From Haloferax sp. Atlit-12N (GTDB lineage Archaea; Halobacteriota; Halobacteria; Halobacteriales; Haloferacaceae), in NCBI RefSeq assembly GCF_003383095.1, contig NZ_PSYW01000001.1, positions 558,001 to 622,000 on the forward strand: a DNA stretch of 64,000 nt, in the 5' to 3' direction. Both the position numbers and the translations under genes were made by a program. Every line of letters begins with the position of its first letter. Within the stretch, counting starts at the first letter, position 1. This document shows positions 39,528 to 48,758 of the stretch, piece by piece. The notes under the pieces are model-generated. The model ran no database searches, was not told where the DNA came from, and saw only the letters and a list, made by a program, of their open reading frames with translations.

Positions 39528-41321
39528 ATGGAGGTTAACGGACAGTTAGCACTGACGGTGCTTATGGGGGTCTTCCTCATCGCCGTCGCCGCGTGGCTCG
39601 CGCGGGTCGAAGACTGGCGGTCGTACACTCCGCTCGCGGGCGGAGGCACGGTCGGTGGTACCGCAGAGCAGTACGTCTCGGAGGAGAAACCATCCGGGGT
39701 CATCCGTTGGTTGACGACGGTCGACCACAAGGACATCGGGATGCTCTACGGCGCGTACGCGCTCGTCGCGTTCGCCGTGGGCGGACTCATGGTCGTCCTG
39801 ATGCGGATTGAACTGGCGGACCCGTCGATGACGCTTATCTCGAACACGTTCTACAACTCGTTGCTCACAAGCCACGGGATTACGATGCTGTTCCTGTTCG
39901 GGACGCCCATCATCGCCGCGTTCTCGAACTACTTTATCCCGCTTCTCATCGGCGCGGACGACATGGCGTTCCCGCGTATCAACGCCATCGCGTTCTGGCT
40001 CCTGCCGCCGGCGGCGCTGCTCATCTGGGCCGGGTTCTTCCCCATCCCGGATGTCATCCCGGCGCAGACGGCCTGGACGATGTACACGCCGCTTTCAGCC
40101 GGTGTCGGCTCCGGCAACCAGATGAACGCCGGCGTCGACCTGATGCTTCTCGGCCTGCACCTCTCCGGTGTCTCGGCCACGATGGGTGCGATCAACTTCA
40201 TCGCGACCATCTTCACGGAGCGTAACGAGAAGGTCTCGTGGGCGAACCTCGACATCTTCTCGTGGACGATTCTGACCCAGTCGGGTCTCATCCTCTTCGC
40301 GTTCCCGCTTCTCGGCAGCGCCATCGTGATGCTGCTTCTCGACCGGAACTTCGGCACGATGTTCTTCTCGGTCGACGGCGGTGCGATTCTCTGGCAGCAC
40401 CTGTTTTGGTTCTTCGGCCACCCCGAAGTGTACATCCTCGTGTTGCCCCCGATGGGCATCGTGAGCCTCGTGCTCCCGCGCTTCGCGGGCCGTCGGCTCT
40501 TCGGGTTCAAGTTCGTCGTCTACTCCACGCTCGCCATCGGCGTCCTCTCGTTCGGCGTCTGGGCGCACCACATGTTCGCGACGGGGATCGACCCCCGGCT
40601 TCGCGCCTCGTTCATGGCCGTCTCGCTGGCCATCGCGATACCGAGCGCGGTCAAGACGTTCAACTGGATTACGACGATGTGGAACGGGAAGATTCGCCTC
40701 ACGACGCCGATGCTGTTCTGCATCGGCTTCGTCTCGAACTTCATCATCGGCGGCGTGACGGGCGTCTTCCTCGCGTCGATTCCGGTGGACCTCGTGCTCC
40801 ACGACACCTACTACGTCGTCGGACACTTCCACTACATCGTCATGGGAGCCATCGCCTTCGCCGGCTTCGCCGGACTCTACTACTGGTTCCCCATCTACAC
40901 CGGCCGGATGTACCAAGTCACGCTCGGTAAGTGGCACTTCTGGCTCTCGATGGTCGGGACGAACCTGACGTTCTTCGCGATGATTCTGCTCGGCTACGGC
41001 GGTATGCCGCGTCGCTACGCGACCTACCTGCCGCAGTTCGCAACGCTCCACCAGGTCGCCACGGTCGGCGCCCTCATCCTGCTCGTCGGCCAGATCATCT
41101 TCGTCTGGAACTTCGTCCAGTCGTGGCTCGAAGGCCGCGAAGTCCAGGACGGCGACCCGTGGGACCTCGCCGACGACGACCTCGTCACGGCCGAGTGGAC
41201 CTGGTTCGAGCGCAAACTGGAGACGGCCGTCACCGACGGCGGCGAAGACGAGACCGAACTCGCCACCGACGGCGGGCAGACGGTCGACGACGCGGACGCG
41301 GAATCCGCGGACGACGCGTAG
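39528..41321 (+). CDS. coxA: Heme-copper terminal oxidase, subunit I
   Basis: 597 residues, about 12-13 helices. Ligands visible: His116 (SHGITMLF, low-spin heme), His298-Pro-Glu-Val-Tyr302 (CuB His cross-linked to Tyr, type-A signature), His347-His348 (CuB), and His433/His435 in VVGHFHYIVMG (high-spin and low-spin heme). The N-terminal helix and acidic C-terminal tail are halophile additions. It reduces O2 to water at the membrane and pumps protons. No subunit II is visible in the window, so partners lie elsewhere. Preceded by two small membrane-protein genes that may belong to the complex. Confidence 0.93.
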   Translation: MEVNGQLALTVLMGVFLIAVAAWLARVEDWRSYTPLAGGGTVGGTAEQYVSEEKPSGVIRWLTTVDHKDIGMLYGAYALVAFAVGGLMVVLMRIELADPSMTLISNTFYNSLLTSHGITMLFLFGTPIIAAFSNYFIPLLIGADDMAFPRINAIAFWLLPPAALLIWAGFFPIPDVIPAQTAWTMYTPLSAGVGSGNQMNAGVDLMLLGLHLSGVSATMGAINFIATIFTERNEKVSWANLDIFSWTILTQSGLILFAFPLLGSAIVMLLLDRNFGTMFFSVDGGAILWQHLFWFFGHPEVYILVLPPMGIVSLVLPRFAGRRLFGFKFVVYSTLAIGVLSFGVWAHHMFATGIDPRLRASFMAVSLAIAIPSAVKTFNWITTMWNGKIRLTTPMLFCIGFVSNFIIGGVTGVFLASIPVDLVLHDTYYVVGHFHYIVMGAIAFAGFAGLYYWFPIYTGRMYQVTLGKWHFWLSMVGTNLTFFAMILLGYGGMPRRYATYLPQFATLHQVATVGALILLVGQIIFVWNFVQSWLEGREVQDGDPWDLADDDLVTAEWTWFERKLETAVTDGGEDETELATDGGQTVDDADAESADDA

Positions 41322-41562
41322 TCGACGCCGCTCGCCGGCGTTTCGGTTTCATTTTTCGGACGCTGTTTTTCGAGAGCGAACGCGCCCGGCGACGCTGACT
41401 GTCCGTGTGCCCGCGAGCCCGCACGTGCGTTATCGGAGCGGTCGCTCGCTCGCGTGCGCTGAAATAGCACGGTATCGCCAGCGCCACCTCTCTGAGCGAC
41501 GGCGGTCACGGTGGAGAAACGCGACTGCTCTCGATACGGCGACGCGGAAAAGCGGCGGGACC

Positions 41563-41646
41563 TCAGACGACGAGGAGGACGCCCGTCGCGAACATCAGTA
41601 TCGCGATGGCCCCGAGCACGAGTCCGAGGATATCGGTATCCGACAT
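41563..41646 (-). CDS. Single-helix membrane microprotein, 27 aa
   Basis: The frame from 41646 to a TGA at 41565-41563 encodes MSDTDILGLVLGAIAILMFA plus TGVLLVV, one transmembrane helix with an acidic N-terminus. Such helices are unlikely by chance in GC-rich DNA. It sits between the oxidase and UspA clusters. Role unknown; small oxidase-associated proteins of this size are common. Confidence 0.5.
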   Translation of the reverse strand: MSDTDILGLVLGAIAILMFATGVLLVV

Positions 41647-41754
41647 AGCTCACTCTTGGCGCGTGCGGCAAAAGGTGCATCGGTACGAGGCGGGAACCAA
41701 CCCCCATCGAGGCGAACGGAAACCCCTAACAGCGTCCGACACCGAGCGTGGACC

Positions 41755-42009
41755 GTGAGTTCGAACGTCGGCGGTCACCGCTTCGTCCTCGGATTGTACG
41801 CCGCCCTCGTCGCCGTCGCCGGGGTCGCGGGCTACCTCACGGGCACGTTCGTCTCGGGCCTCAGCGCGCCTCGGTTCCTCTTTTTGGTGCCGTTCCCGCC
41901 GACGCCTCTCGGCTTTGCGGCCTACGGTGCGCTAACTATCGCGCTCGTCCTCGGCGTCCCGCTCGTGCTCGTGGTCTACGTCTCGGCCGGACTTGACGAC
42001 GCGGCGTAA
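41755..42009 (+). CDS. Two-helix membrane protein with GTG start
   Basis: 84 residues from GTG at 41755 (MSSNVGGHRFVLGLYAALVA). Two membrane helices: residues 10-32 and 53-78, joined by PRFLFLVPFPPTPLG. The longer open frame from 41407 crosses a non-coding-looking zone, so I prefer the GTG. It lies close to the oxidase genes; possible oxidase accessory, but no motif. Confidence 0.6.
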   Translation: MSSNVGGHRFVLGLYAALVAVAGVAGYLTGTFVSGLSAPRFLFLVPFPPTPLGFAAYGALTIALVLGVPLVLVVYVSAGLDDAA

Positions 42010-42062
42010 CCCGCACGAACGTTCAGCACAAATACTAAGACCGGCGACCGGGACGTGGTAGT

Positions 42063-42467
42063 ATGTATCACGTGGTAATCGGTGTCGATGACGATGCGGA
42101 ACATGCGCTCGCGTGCGTCGAAGAGGTCGCGAATCTCCCCGGCGAACCCGACGAGAAGGAAGTCACGCTCGTCCACAGTTTCACCGACAACCCGAGCGGG
42201 GCGTCGGCGACGCAGATTCACTCGGTCCGAGAGGCCGGCGAGTTCCTCGAAGACCGCGGTATCGAGTACGACGTCAACGAGTCGTCCGGCGACCCCGCGG
42301 AGGTCATCATCGAGTTCGCCGACGAGGAGGACGCAGACCTCATCGTCACCGCCGGGCGGAAGCGCTCGCCGGCGGGGAAGGCGCTGTTCGGGAGCGTCAC
42401 ACAGACGGTGATTCTGAACTCCGAGCGGCCCGTCATGGTGACGGGCACGACGAAGCGAAAAGACTAG
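42063..42467 (+). CDS. Universal stress protein, UspA family
   Basis: 134 residues: MYHVVIGVDDDAEHALACVE, VTLVHSF, and the nucleotide-binding end ADLIVTAGRKRSPAGKALFG followed by SVTQTVILNSERPVMV. The G-X2-G-X9-G-[ST] loop is modified (AGRKRSPAGKALFGSVT), so ATP binding is likely but not certain. Single-domain cytosolic stress protein. It is convergent with the thioredoxin-like gene, sharing 4 bp of stop codons. Confidence 0.87.
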   Translation: MYHVVIGVDDDAEHALACVEEVANLPGEPDEKEVTLVHSFTDNPSGASATQIHSVREAGEFLEDRGIEYDVNESSGDPAEVIIEFADEEDADLIVTAGRKRSPAGKALFGSVTQTVILNSERPVMVTGTTKRKD

Positions 42468-43144
42468 TAAACCCGGTCGAAGAGCCCCGAAACTTCGTCT
42501 GGGGTCTGACGACCGGACGCTCGTTCTCGCAGTTCGCCGTCCCGGACGCACAGGACCGTCGGCGCAGACTCGACGTCGAATCGCCGACAGAACTCGTCTG
42601 CCGCCTCGCCGTCGACCCCCGCGGCCGCGACGCCGTCCGGGACCCGGTCGAGGATGGCGTCGAGGTCCTCCTTCATCGCGTCACAGGGCTCGCAGAAGCG
42701 ACGCCACACGAGAACGACGGCGTCCGGGTGGTCTGCGAGGTACGATTCGAAGGTGCCGTCGTCGAGTTCGTCGAGCGCGCTCGGCACCGGCGACGACGAG
42801 GTCATCTCGACGAGCAGGCCCGCCATGACCAAAAGCGAGTCCTGTTCGACCGGCACGTCGAGGAACGACTTGGCCGCGAGATACGCGACCACGTCGGCTC
42901 TGGTGACGCCGAACTCGTCGAGTCGCGCCTCGACGTTCTCGGGTGCGACGCCGAAGAGGTCCGAGACGGTCTGGTGGAACTCCTCGGTCGAGACCGCGCC
43001 GTAGATGTCGTGGTAGACGGCGAGCGTCTTCTCGAACTCCTCCGTGGTCGAAAGCGTCCCGTCCGGCGCTTCGTCGACCGCGCCGGCTTCGATGAGCGTT
43101 TCGAGCGCCGTCTCGGGGTCGGCGTCGATATCGGTCGCGGCCAT
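42464..43144 (-). CDS. Thioredoxin-fold protein with N-terminal helical domain
   Basis: 226 residues. Residues 1-125 form a helical, acidic domain (ALETLIEAGAVDEAPDGTLS; VTRADVVAYLAAKSFLDVPV). Residues 130-226 are thioredoxin-like with the CXXC site FCEPCDAMKEDLD and a cis-Pro loop SAPTVLCVRDG. It could reduce disulfides. Its start is 2 bp after the LivF-type gene, so it is co-transcribed with the ABC transporter, perhaps by chance of operon growth. Confidence 0.78.
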   Translation of the reverse strand: MAATDIDADPETALETLIEAGAVDEAPDGTLSTTEEFEKTLAVYHDIYGAVSTEEFHQTVSDLFGVAPENVEARLDEFGVTRADVVAYLAAKSFLDVPVEQDSLLVMAGLLVEMTSSSPVPSALDELDDGTFESYLADHPDAVVLVWRRFCEPCDAMKEDLDAILDRVPDGVAAAGVDGEAADEFCRRFDVESAPTVLCVRDGELRERASGRQTPDEVSGLFDRVY

Positions 43145-43146
43145 CG

Positions 43147-43890
43147 TCAGACCCCCAGATACCGCTCGCGGGTCTCGGCGTCATCGCGGAGTTCCTCCGC
43201 GGTCCCGTCGAAGACGATGCCCCCTTGGTCGATGACGTACGCGCGGTCGGCGAGTTTGATGGCCGCCGCGGCGTTCTGCTCGACGAGGAGGATGGTCGTG
43301 CCCGCCTCGCTGATTCGTTCGACCGCGTCCTCCACGTCCTCGATAATCTTCGGCGCGAGCCCCTCGTAGGGCTCGTCGAGGAGCAACAGGTCCGTGTTCT
43401 GCTTCAGGGCGCGCGCGATGGCGAGCATCTGCTGTTCGCCGCCGGAAAGCGTCCCCGCGCGCTGGTCTCGCCGCTCGTCCAGTCGGGGGAACTGGTCGTA
43501 GACCTCCTCGGTCGACATCCCCTTGTGGCCGAACGACAGCGACCGGCCCCACGTGTTCGACTTGTTGTTGACGACCTCCGCGAGGTGGAGGTTCTCGGCG
43601 ACAGAGAGGTTCGGGAAGATGCGTCGCTCCTCGGGCACCAGCGAGATGCCCCGGACCGAGACGTCTTCGGCGGGGATGCCGGTGATATCGTCGTCCTTGA
43701 ACCGGATGTTGCCCTCCCGCACGTCCGGCGGCGTCGCGCCGGCGATACAGCGAAGCGTGGTGGTCTTGCCCGCGCCGTTGCGGCCGAGGAGTGCGCATAT
43801 CTCGCCCTCCTCGACGCTCATCGAGAGGTTACGAATGATGTGGCTCTCGCCGTAGTAGGCGTCGATACCGTCGATTTCGAGGAGGCTCAT
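43147..43890 (-). CDS. Branched-chain amino-acid type ABC transporter ATPase (LivF-like)
   Basis: 247 residues. Walker A GRNGAGKTT, Q-loop region SLVPEERRIFPNLSVAENLH, signature LSGGEQQMLAIARAL, Walker B LLLLDEPYEGLAPKI and His-switch VEQNAAAA. The EERRIFP and EPYEGLAP strings are typical of LivF. It energises uptake with the LivG-like ATPase and two permeases. ATG overlaps the LivG stop (ATGA). Confidence 0.92.
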   Translation of the reverse strand: MSLLEIDGIDAYYGESHIIRNLSMSVEEGEICALLGRNGAGKTTTLRCIAGATPPDVREGNIRFKDDDITGIPAEDVSVRGISLVPEERRIFPNLSVAENLHLAEVVNNKSNTWGRSLSFGHKGMSTEEVYDQFPRLDERRDQRAGTLSGGEQQMLAIARALKQNTDLLLLDEPYEGLAPKIIEDVEDAVERISEAGTTILLVEQNAAAAIKLADRAYVIDQGGIVFDGTAEELRDDAETRERYLGV

Positions 43891-44645
43891 AGCTCGACAC
43901 CTCCGAGGTAGGCCTCTTGGACGGCTTCGTTGCCCCGAATCTCGTCGGGGGTTCCCTCGGCGATGATGCCGCCGCGGCTGAGGACGACGATGCGGTCTGA
44001 GATGCTGAAGACGATTTCCATGTCGTGTTCGACGAGGACGAACGTGAGCCCGTGGTCGCGTTTGACCCGCTCGATGAGGTCGACCGTCGACTTCGTCTCC
44101 TCGGGAGACATGCCGGCGGTCGGTTCGTCCATGAGGAGCAAGTCGGGCTCGCTCGCGAGTGCGATACCGATTTCGAGGCGACGCTTGTCGCCGTAGGGAA
44201 GGTCGGTCGCGATAGTGTCTGCGCGGTCCAACAGCCCGACCGAGTCGAGCGTGTCGCGGGCGACGCCGTGTACGTCCGTGAGGCTGTCGCGGTGTTTCAG
44301 GAACTCGAATCCGAACGCGCCGCGCTCGGCTGCCAGCGCCGCGATTTCGGCGTTTTCCCTGACGGTGAGGTCGGGGAAGATGGAGGCGGTCTGGAACGAC
44401 TTCGAGACGCCGCGTTGGACCACCTGATGCGGTTCGAGGCCGACGATGGACTCGCCTTTGAACCGGATGTCGCCGCTGGTCGGGTCGAGTCGCCGCGTGA
44501 TGAGGTTGATGAGCGTCGATTTCCCCGCGCCGTTCGGGCCGATGATGGAGACGCGTTCGTCCTCCTCGACGGTGAGGTTCACGTCGTCGGTCGCGACGAG
44601 GCCGCCGAACTCCTTGACGAGGTTCTCCGTTTCGAGGAGCGTCAT
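43887..44645 (-). CDS. Branched-chain amino-acid type ABC transporter ATPase (LivG-like)
   Basis: 252 residues: Walker A GPNGAGKSTLINLI, the LivG-type FKGESIVGLEPHQVVQRGVS and KSFQTASIFPDLTVRENAEI, signature region LPYGDKRRLEIGIAL, Walker B LLLMDEPTAGMSPEET, and His-switch LVEHDMEIVF. The degenerate signature (YGDKRRLE) is normal for LivG. Coupled by ATGA overlaps to the LivM-like permease upstream and LivF-like ATPase downstream. Confidence 0.92.
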   Translation of the reverse strand: MTLLETENLVKEFGGLVATDDVNLTVEEDERVSIIGPNGAGKSTLINLITRRLDPTSGDIRFKGESIVGLEPHQVVQRGVSKSFQTASIFPDLTVRENAEIAALAAERGAFGFEFLKHRDSLTDVHGVARDTLDSVGLLDRADTIATDLPYGDKRRLEIGIALASEPDLLLMDEPTAGMSPEETKSTVDLIERVKRDHGLTFVLVEHDMEIVFSISDRIVVLSRGGIIAEGTPDEIRGNEAVQEAYLGGVEL

Positions 44646-45823
44646 TGGCCGCCACCTCCGTTCTCGGAGCGTGCACGAAGTCGCTTCGCCGCCTTCGAAC
44701 CGAGGTCGACCGCGAGTTCGCGGAGCCGGTTCAGGATGCCCCACAGGCCGTCCGGGACGACCCAGACGACCACGACGAAGACGACGCCCAAGAGCAGGTG
44801 CCAGTAGAACCCGAAGTCCCGGACGAGCACGATGTCCGTGAAGGGAATCGTCAGCGCCTGGATGGTGCTGACGATGTTCTCGATGTAGAGGTAGAGCCCC
44901 ACGCCGAGGACCGGCCCGAACATCGAGCCCGCGCCGCCGAGGACGGTCATGACGACGATGTCGCCCGACTCCGTCCAGAACAGCGACTGGAGCGGGACGT
45001 ACGCCCCGTGGATGGTAAAGAGGCTCCCGGCGACGCCCGCGAACCCGCCCGAGATGATGAACGCCATGAGCTTGTACCGCCAGACGTTGAGTCCGACGAA
45101 CTCAGCGCGCTGTTCGTTCTCGCGGATGGCGCGAAACACCATCCCGTACGGGGAGTTGAGGATGCGGTAGGCGACCGCGACCGCGCCGACGAAGAAGACG
45201 CCGACGAAGGCGTAGAGCCACGTTCCGAGGAGCATCCCACCGACGGACGGGATGTCGGCTTCGAGGTGGATGACGCCGAGGAAACTGCCGACCTCGACGC
45301 CGGTCAGCCCGTTTTCGCCGTTGGTCAGGAACGCCAGCGGCGACGCGGCCATGTAGTAGAACATCTGTGCGAACGCCAGCGTGAGGATGGAGAAGTAGAT
45401 GCCGCCGCGACGGAGCGACAGGAAGCCGAGCACCCATGCGAGGAGCACGGCGAACAGCGTCCCCGAGACGACCATCACGATGGGGTCGCCGCTGACGTTC
45501 TTGGCGACGATACCCGCGGCGTACGCCGCACCGCCCCAGAAGGCCGCGTGGCCGAACGAGAGCAGTCCGGTGTAGCCGAGCAGCAGGTCGAAGCCGATGG
45601 CGAAGATGCCCCAGATGAGGATGAGCGTCGCGAGGCTCTGGTAGCCCTGCAGGAACCCCGAGACGACGGGTGCGCGGGCGAAGAGGTACGGGAACACCGC
45701 GACGAGAATGGCCGTAATACCGACGACCGTCCCCTCGCGGCCGCGGAGTTTCTCCCAGCGACCGAAGAGGGTGCCGCCGACGAGCGCGTCCTTCGCGCTC
45801 GGGTTGGCGTCCTTCTCGCTCAT
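44642..45823 (-). CDS. Branched-chain amino-acid type ABC permease (LivM-like)
   Basis: 393 residues, about 10 membrane helices. LivM family marks: GFDLLLGYTGLLSFGHAAFW, GAAYAAGIVAKN, SLRRGGIYFSILTLAFAQMF and FRAIRENEQRAEFVGLNVWR (the EAA-like coupling loop), GGFAGVAGSLFTIH. A cytoplasmic N-terminus of ~45 residues and charged C-terminus. Forms the heterodimeric channel with the LivH-like permease whose gene overlaps by ATGA. Confidence 0.92.
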   Translation of the reverse strand: MSEKDANPSAKDALVGGTLFGRWEKLRGREGTVVGITAILVAVFPYLFARAPVVSGFLQGYQSLATLILIWGIFAIGFDLLLGYTGLLSFGHAAFWGGAAYAAGIVAKNVSGDPIVMVVSGTLFAVLLAWVLGFLSLRRGGIYFSILTLAFAQMFYYMAASPLAFLTNGENGLTGVEVGSFLGVIHLEADIPSVGGMLLGTWLYAFVGVFFVGAVAVAYRILNSPYGMVFRAIRENEQRAEFVGLNVWRYKLMAFIISGGFAGVAGSLFTIHGAYVPLQSLFWTESGDIVVMTVLGGAGSMFGPVLGVGLYLYIENIVSTIQALTIPFTDIVLVRDFGFYWHLLLGVVFVVVVWVVPDGLWGILNRLRELAVDLGSKAAKRLRARSENGGGGQ

Positions 45824-46788
45824 GGCGACACCTCTTCGTCACCGAGGAGGCCCTGCGGCCGCGTCAGGAGGACGATAGCCGCGATGGCGTACAGGCCGAC
45901 CTGCGACCACGCGGGTGCGAAGGAGACGAGCGCCGCCGTCGTGAGGCCGAAGACGATACCACCGAGGACCGCGCCGGCGATGCTTCCGACCCCGCCGATG
46001 ACGACCGTCAGGAACGCCGGGACGAGGATGTTCGTCCCGATGGTCGGATTAACGACGTTCAGCGGGCCGCCGACGACGCCCGCCACCCCGGCGAGCGCCG
46101 CGCCGATGCCGAAGACCACGATGTACGGACGGGTGATTTTGATGCCGAGGAGCCGGACCATCTCGGCGTCGCGGGTCCCGGCGCGGACGACGAGACCGAA
46201 GTCGGTGTACTCGACGAGCAGGTACACGAGCGCCACGAGGACGGCCGTGATGCCGATGACCCAGAGCCGCCACTGCGGGAAGTTGCCGACGATGGGCAGG
46301 GCAATGGGGCCGGAGACGGGCAAGCCGGCGAACGAGCCGAACGAGAGGATTCGCTCGGGCTGTTCGAACGGCAGACTGTTGCTGCCGAACAGGACGCGGA
46401 ACAGCTCCTGAACGACGATTGCGAGGCCGAACGTGACGAGAATCTGGTCGGTGTCGGGGCGGTCGTAGAACGCCCGCGCGAGATACCGCTCCATCAACAG
46501 GCCGACCCCGAAGACGAAAATCGGGACGAAAATCAGGGCGGCGAAGAAGCCGATGTCGAGCCCGAAACTCGAAAAGCCCCACTCGGCGAGTTTCCCGTTC
46601 GAAAGCGGGACGTTCAGCGCGACGAACAGCCCCGCGTACGTGCCGATGAGATACAGCGCGCCGTGCGCGAAGTTGACGAACTTGAGCGTGCCGAGGATGA
46701 TGGAGAGACCGACCGCCAAGAGGACGTAGATAGCCCCCTGCTGCAGCCCGTTGAGCAGGATGACGAGCACGTCCGACAGAAGGCTCAT
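45820..46788 (-). CDS. Branched-chain amino-acid type ABC permease (LivH-like)
   Basis: 322 residues, about 8-9 helices. Typical LivH start LNGLQQGAIYVLLAVGLSII and GTLKFVNFAHGALYLIGTYA, coupling loop VRAGTRDAEMVRLLGIKITR, then GAALAGVAGVVGGPLNVVNP. First permease gene of the operon; the binding-protein gene is 124 bp upstream in the same orientation. Substrate could be branched-chain amino acids, amides or urea. Confidence 0.92.
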   Translation of the reverse strand: MSLLSDVLVILLNGLQQGAIYVLLAVGLSIILGTLKFVNFAHGALYLIGTYAGLFVALNVPLSNGKLAEWGFSSFGLDIGFFAALIFVPIFVFGVGLLMERYLARAFYDRPDTDQILVTFGLAIVVQELFRVLFGSNSLPFEQPERILSFGSFAGLPVSGPIALPIVGNFPQWRLWVIGITAVLVALVYLLVEYTDFGLVVRAGTRDAEMVRLLGIKITRPYIVVFGIGAALAGVAGVVGGPLNVVNPTIGTNILVPAFLTVVIGGVGSIAGAVLGGIVFGLTTAALVSFAPAWSQVGLYAIAAIVLLTRPQGLLGDEEVSP

Positions 46789-46912
46789 CGCCTCCCACCT
46801 CCGCCTCGGATGTTCGAAGCGCGAACTACCATGGGTATGCTAAACTTACTCATTTACGTGTGCGTGGTTGTCTGCGATTAACTTTCATTAAGATAACGGT
46901 GGAGGTGAGTGT

Positions 46913-48283
46913 CTACTCGTAGGACCCGAGTTCACACTCGGCCGCCGGCCCGGCGTCGCACGCGTAGCCGAGGTCGTCGCGGCTGGTGATGTTGACGATG
47001 TTGAAGTACGTCCCCTCGCTCTGCTCGGAGGCGGGAAGGCCCTGGACGACCGGCACGTCTCGCTGCGCTTGGTGGTCACAGCCGCGCATCGTCTCCGCAC
47101 CCATGCCGATGTTGTCGTACTCGTAGTCTTCGAGCTGTCTGATGACCTCCGGCGGGTAGAACGTGCCCGCGCGCTCGACGGCGGCCGCGTACTGGAGCGT
47201 CTGTGCGTACGCCAGTTGAGCGGGCCCCGATGGCGTCCGGTCGTACTCGTCTCGGAACGCCTGCGTGAACTCCTGCGACGGCGTGTTGTCTATCTGCGAG
47301 TCCCACGCGACGGTGCCGTAGATACCCTCTATCGCGCCGCCGGCAGCCTCTGCCATCGGGCGGTTGTACAGCGGAACGATGATTTCCATGTCCTCGTCGA
47401 TGCCGGCGTCGATGGCCTGCTGCATGGAGTTCGCGCCGTCGAGGCCGTAGTGGTTCAAGATGAGCACGTCCGCACCGGAGCTCTGTGCCTCCGAGAGGTA
47501 CGTCGAGTAGTCGGACGTCCCGAGCGGTGTTGCGACCGACTCGATCTGCTCCCACCCGGCGACGTCCGTCATGAACTGCTCCATCGACGCCTGCTGGGTC
47601 TGCCCCCAACTGTAGTCGGCGTAGAGCTGGTAGAACTGCAGGTCTTCGCCGTAGGCGTCGCGGACGACCGGTGCGAGCGCCTGCCCCGTCATGTAGGCGT
47701 TGAACATCTCGCGGAAGGAGTAGCGGACGCAGTCCTTTCCGGTGGTGTCGTTCGAGTGCGTCAGACAGCACATGAACATGACTTTCTCGTTTTGACACAG
47801 CCCCTGCACCGCGATGGCGACCGCCGAGGACGACCCGCCGGAAATCATGATGGCGTCGTCGCGCTGAATCATCCCCGAGGCGGACTGCCGCGCCTGGTCG
47901 GCGTCCGTGGCCGTGTCCCCGTCCACGTGGTCGATGGTGTAGTCGAGGACGCCGTCGCCGGAGAGGTCGTCGAACTGCGAGTCGACCCAGCCACCGCCCT
48001 CGTTGAGGTGCTTCACCGCGAGTTCGTACGCCCGAAGTTCGTCTTCACCCTCCGAGGCGTACGGTCCCGACTGCGGGACGTTGAACCCGAACGTGGCCGT
48101 GTCGCCCTCGATGGGGAAGTTGCCCAGCGCCGGATACTCGTCGTCTCCGCCGCCACCACCTCCGCCGCCGCTGTCGTCACCGCCGCCGGTGCACCCCGCC
48201 AGCCCTGCCAAGCCAGCGGTCCCAACAGCACCAGTCGCCTTCAGCACGTCTCGTCGATTTAGAGACTTGTTATCCCGTGCCAT
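46913..48283 (-). CDS. ABC transporter substrate-binding protein, Tat lipoprotein
   Basis: 456 residues from the ATG at 48283. Twin-arginine signal with lipobox: LNRRDVLKATGAVGTAGLAG and LAGC, then a Gly/Asp-rich linker. The mature domain is a type-I periplasmic-binding fold (ATFGFNVPQSGPYASEGEDE; MISGGSSSAVAIAVQGLCQN; GADVLILNHYGLDG) as in LivJ and amide/urea receptors. It captures the solute outside and delivers it to the LivHM-like permease encoded just downstream. Frame is open upstream to 48349, but that lacks the Tat motif at its start. The 475 bp upstream (48284-48758) hold only promoter-like AT-rich sequence; I see no gene there. Confidence 0.9.
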   Translation of the reverse strand: MARDNKSLNRRDVLKATGAVGTAGLAGLAGCTGGGDDSGGGGGGGGDDEYPALGNFPIEGDTATFGFNVPQSGPYASEGEDELRAYELAVKHLNEGGGWVDSQFDDLSGDGVLDYTIDHVDGDTATDADQARQSASGMIQRDDAIMISGGSSSAVAIAVQGLCQNEKVMFMCCLTHSNDTTGKDCVRYSFREMFNAYMTGQALAPVVRDAYGEDLQFYQLYADYSWGQTQQASMEQFMTDVAGWEQIESVATPLGTSDYSTYLSEAQSSGADVLILNHYGLDGANSMQQAIDAGIDEDMEIIVPLYNRPMAEAAGGAIEGIYGTVAWDSQIDNTPSQEFTQAFRDEYDRTPSGPAQLAYAQTLQYAAAVERAGTFYPPEVIRQLEDYEYDNIGMGAETMRGCDHQAQRDVPVVQGLPASEQSEGTYFNIVNITSRDDLGYACDAGPAAECELGSYE

Positions 48284-48758
48284 AGACACATCGGCGGATA
48301 CATCGTTAATAATAGTTATGTATGGATTCCCTATTACTTGTATTAACAATGATGATAAATGTGGTCAGTCTGCAACACAATATAAGGAGTTTGCCGGATA
48401 GAGACGCCTACGACTGAGCGGTCTGTTGTACCTCACGCGTTGCAGACGTAAAATACGCGCCGGAGGTGGACTTGCTCGCCACGTTCGTCCGCCTCGGCCG
48501 GTCGTCGAAGGCAGTGACGAACTCGCTTCAGAGAGGGCACGGTGCCCGCGAGTCCGCAGCGTCGCCGACCGCGTGGACAGGTCAACTATCGATTCACAAC
48601 TATCAGAATACTAGATATATATGCACGGATTCCACCGTTTCAACGCGATTCTCCCGGGTCGACAGCGACCGTTAAGCTCCCGTCCTTCGTGAATGTTCGA
48701 TTTATAACTAACCCGGTGAATCGCAAATAACGCATCAGCCACATACGTGGCAGCCATC

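Noticed and set aside
44645-46411. Plus-strand 588-codon open frame
   Set aside because: Antisense to the LivM/LivH-like permeases; product composition is Asp/Glu/Arg/Val noise typical of complementary strands in GC-rich genomes.
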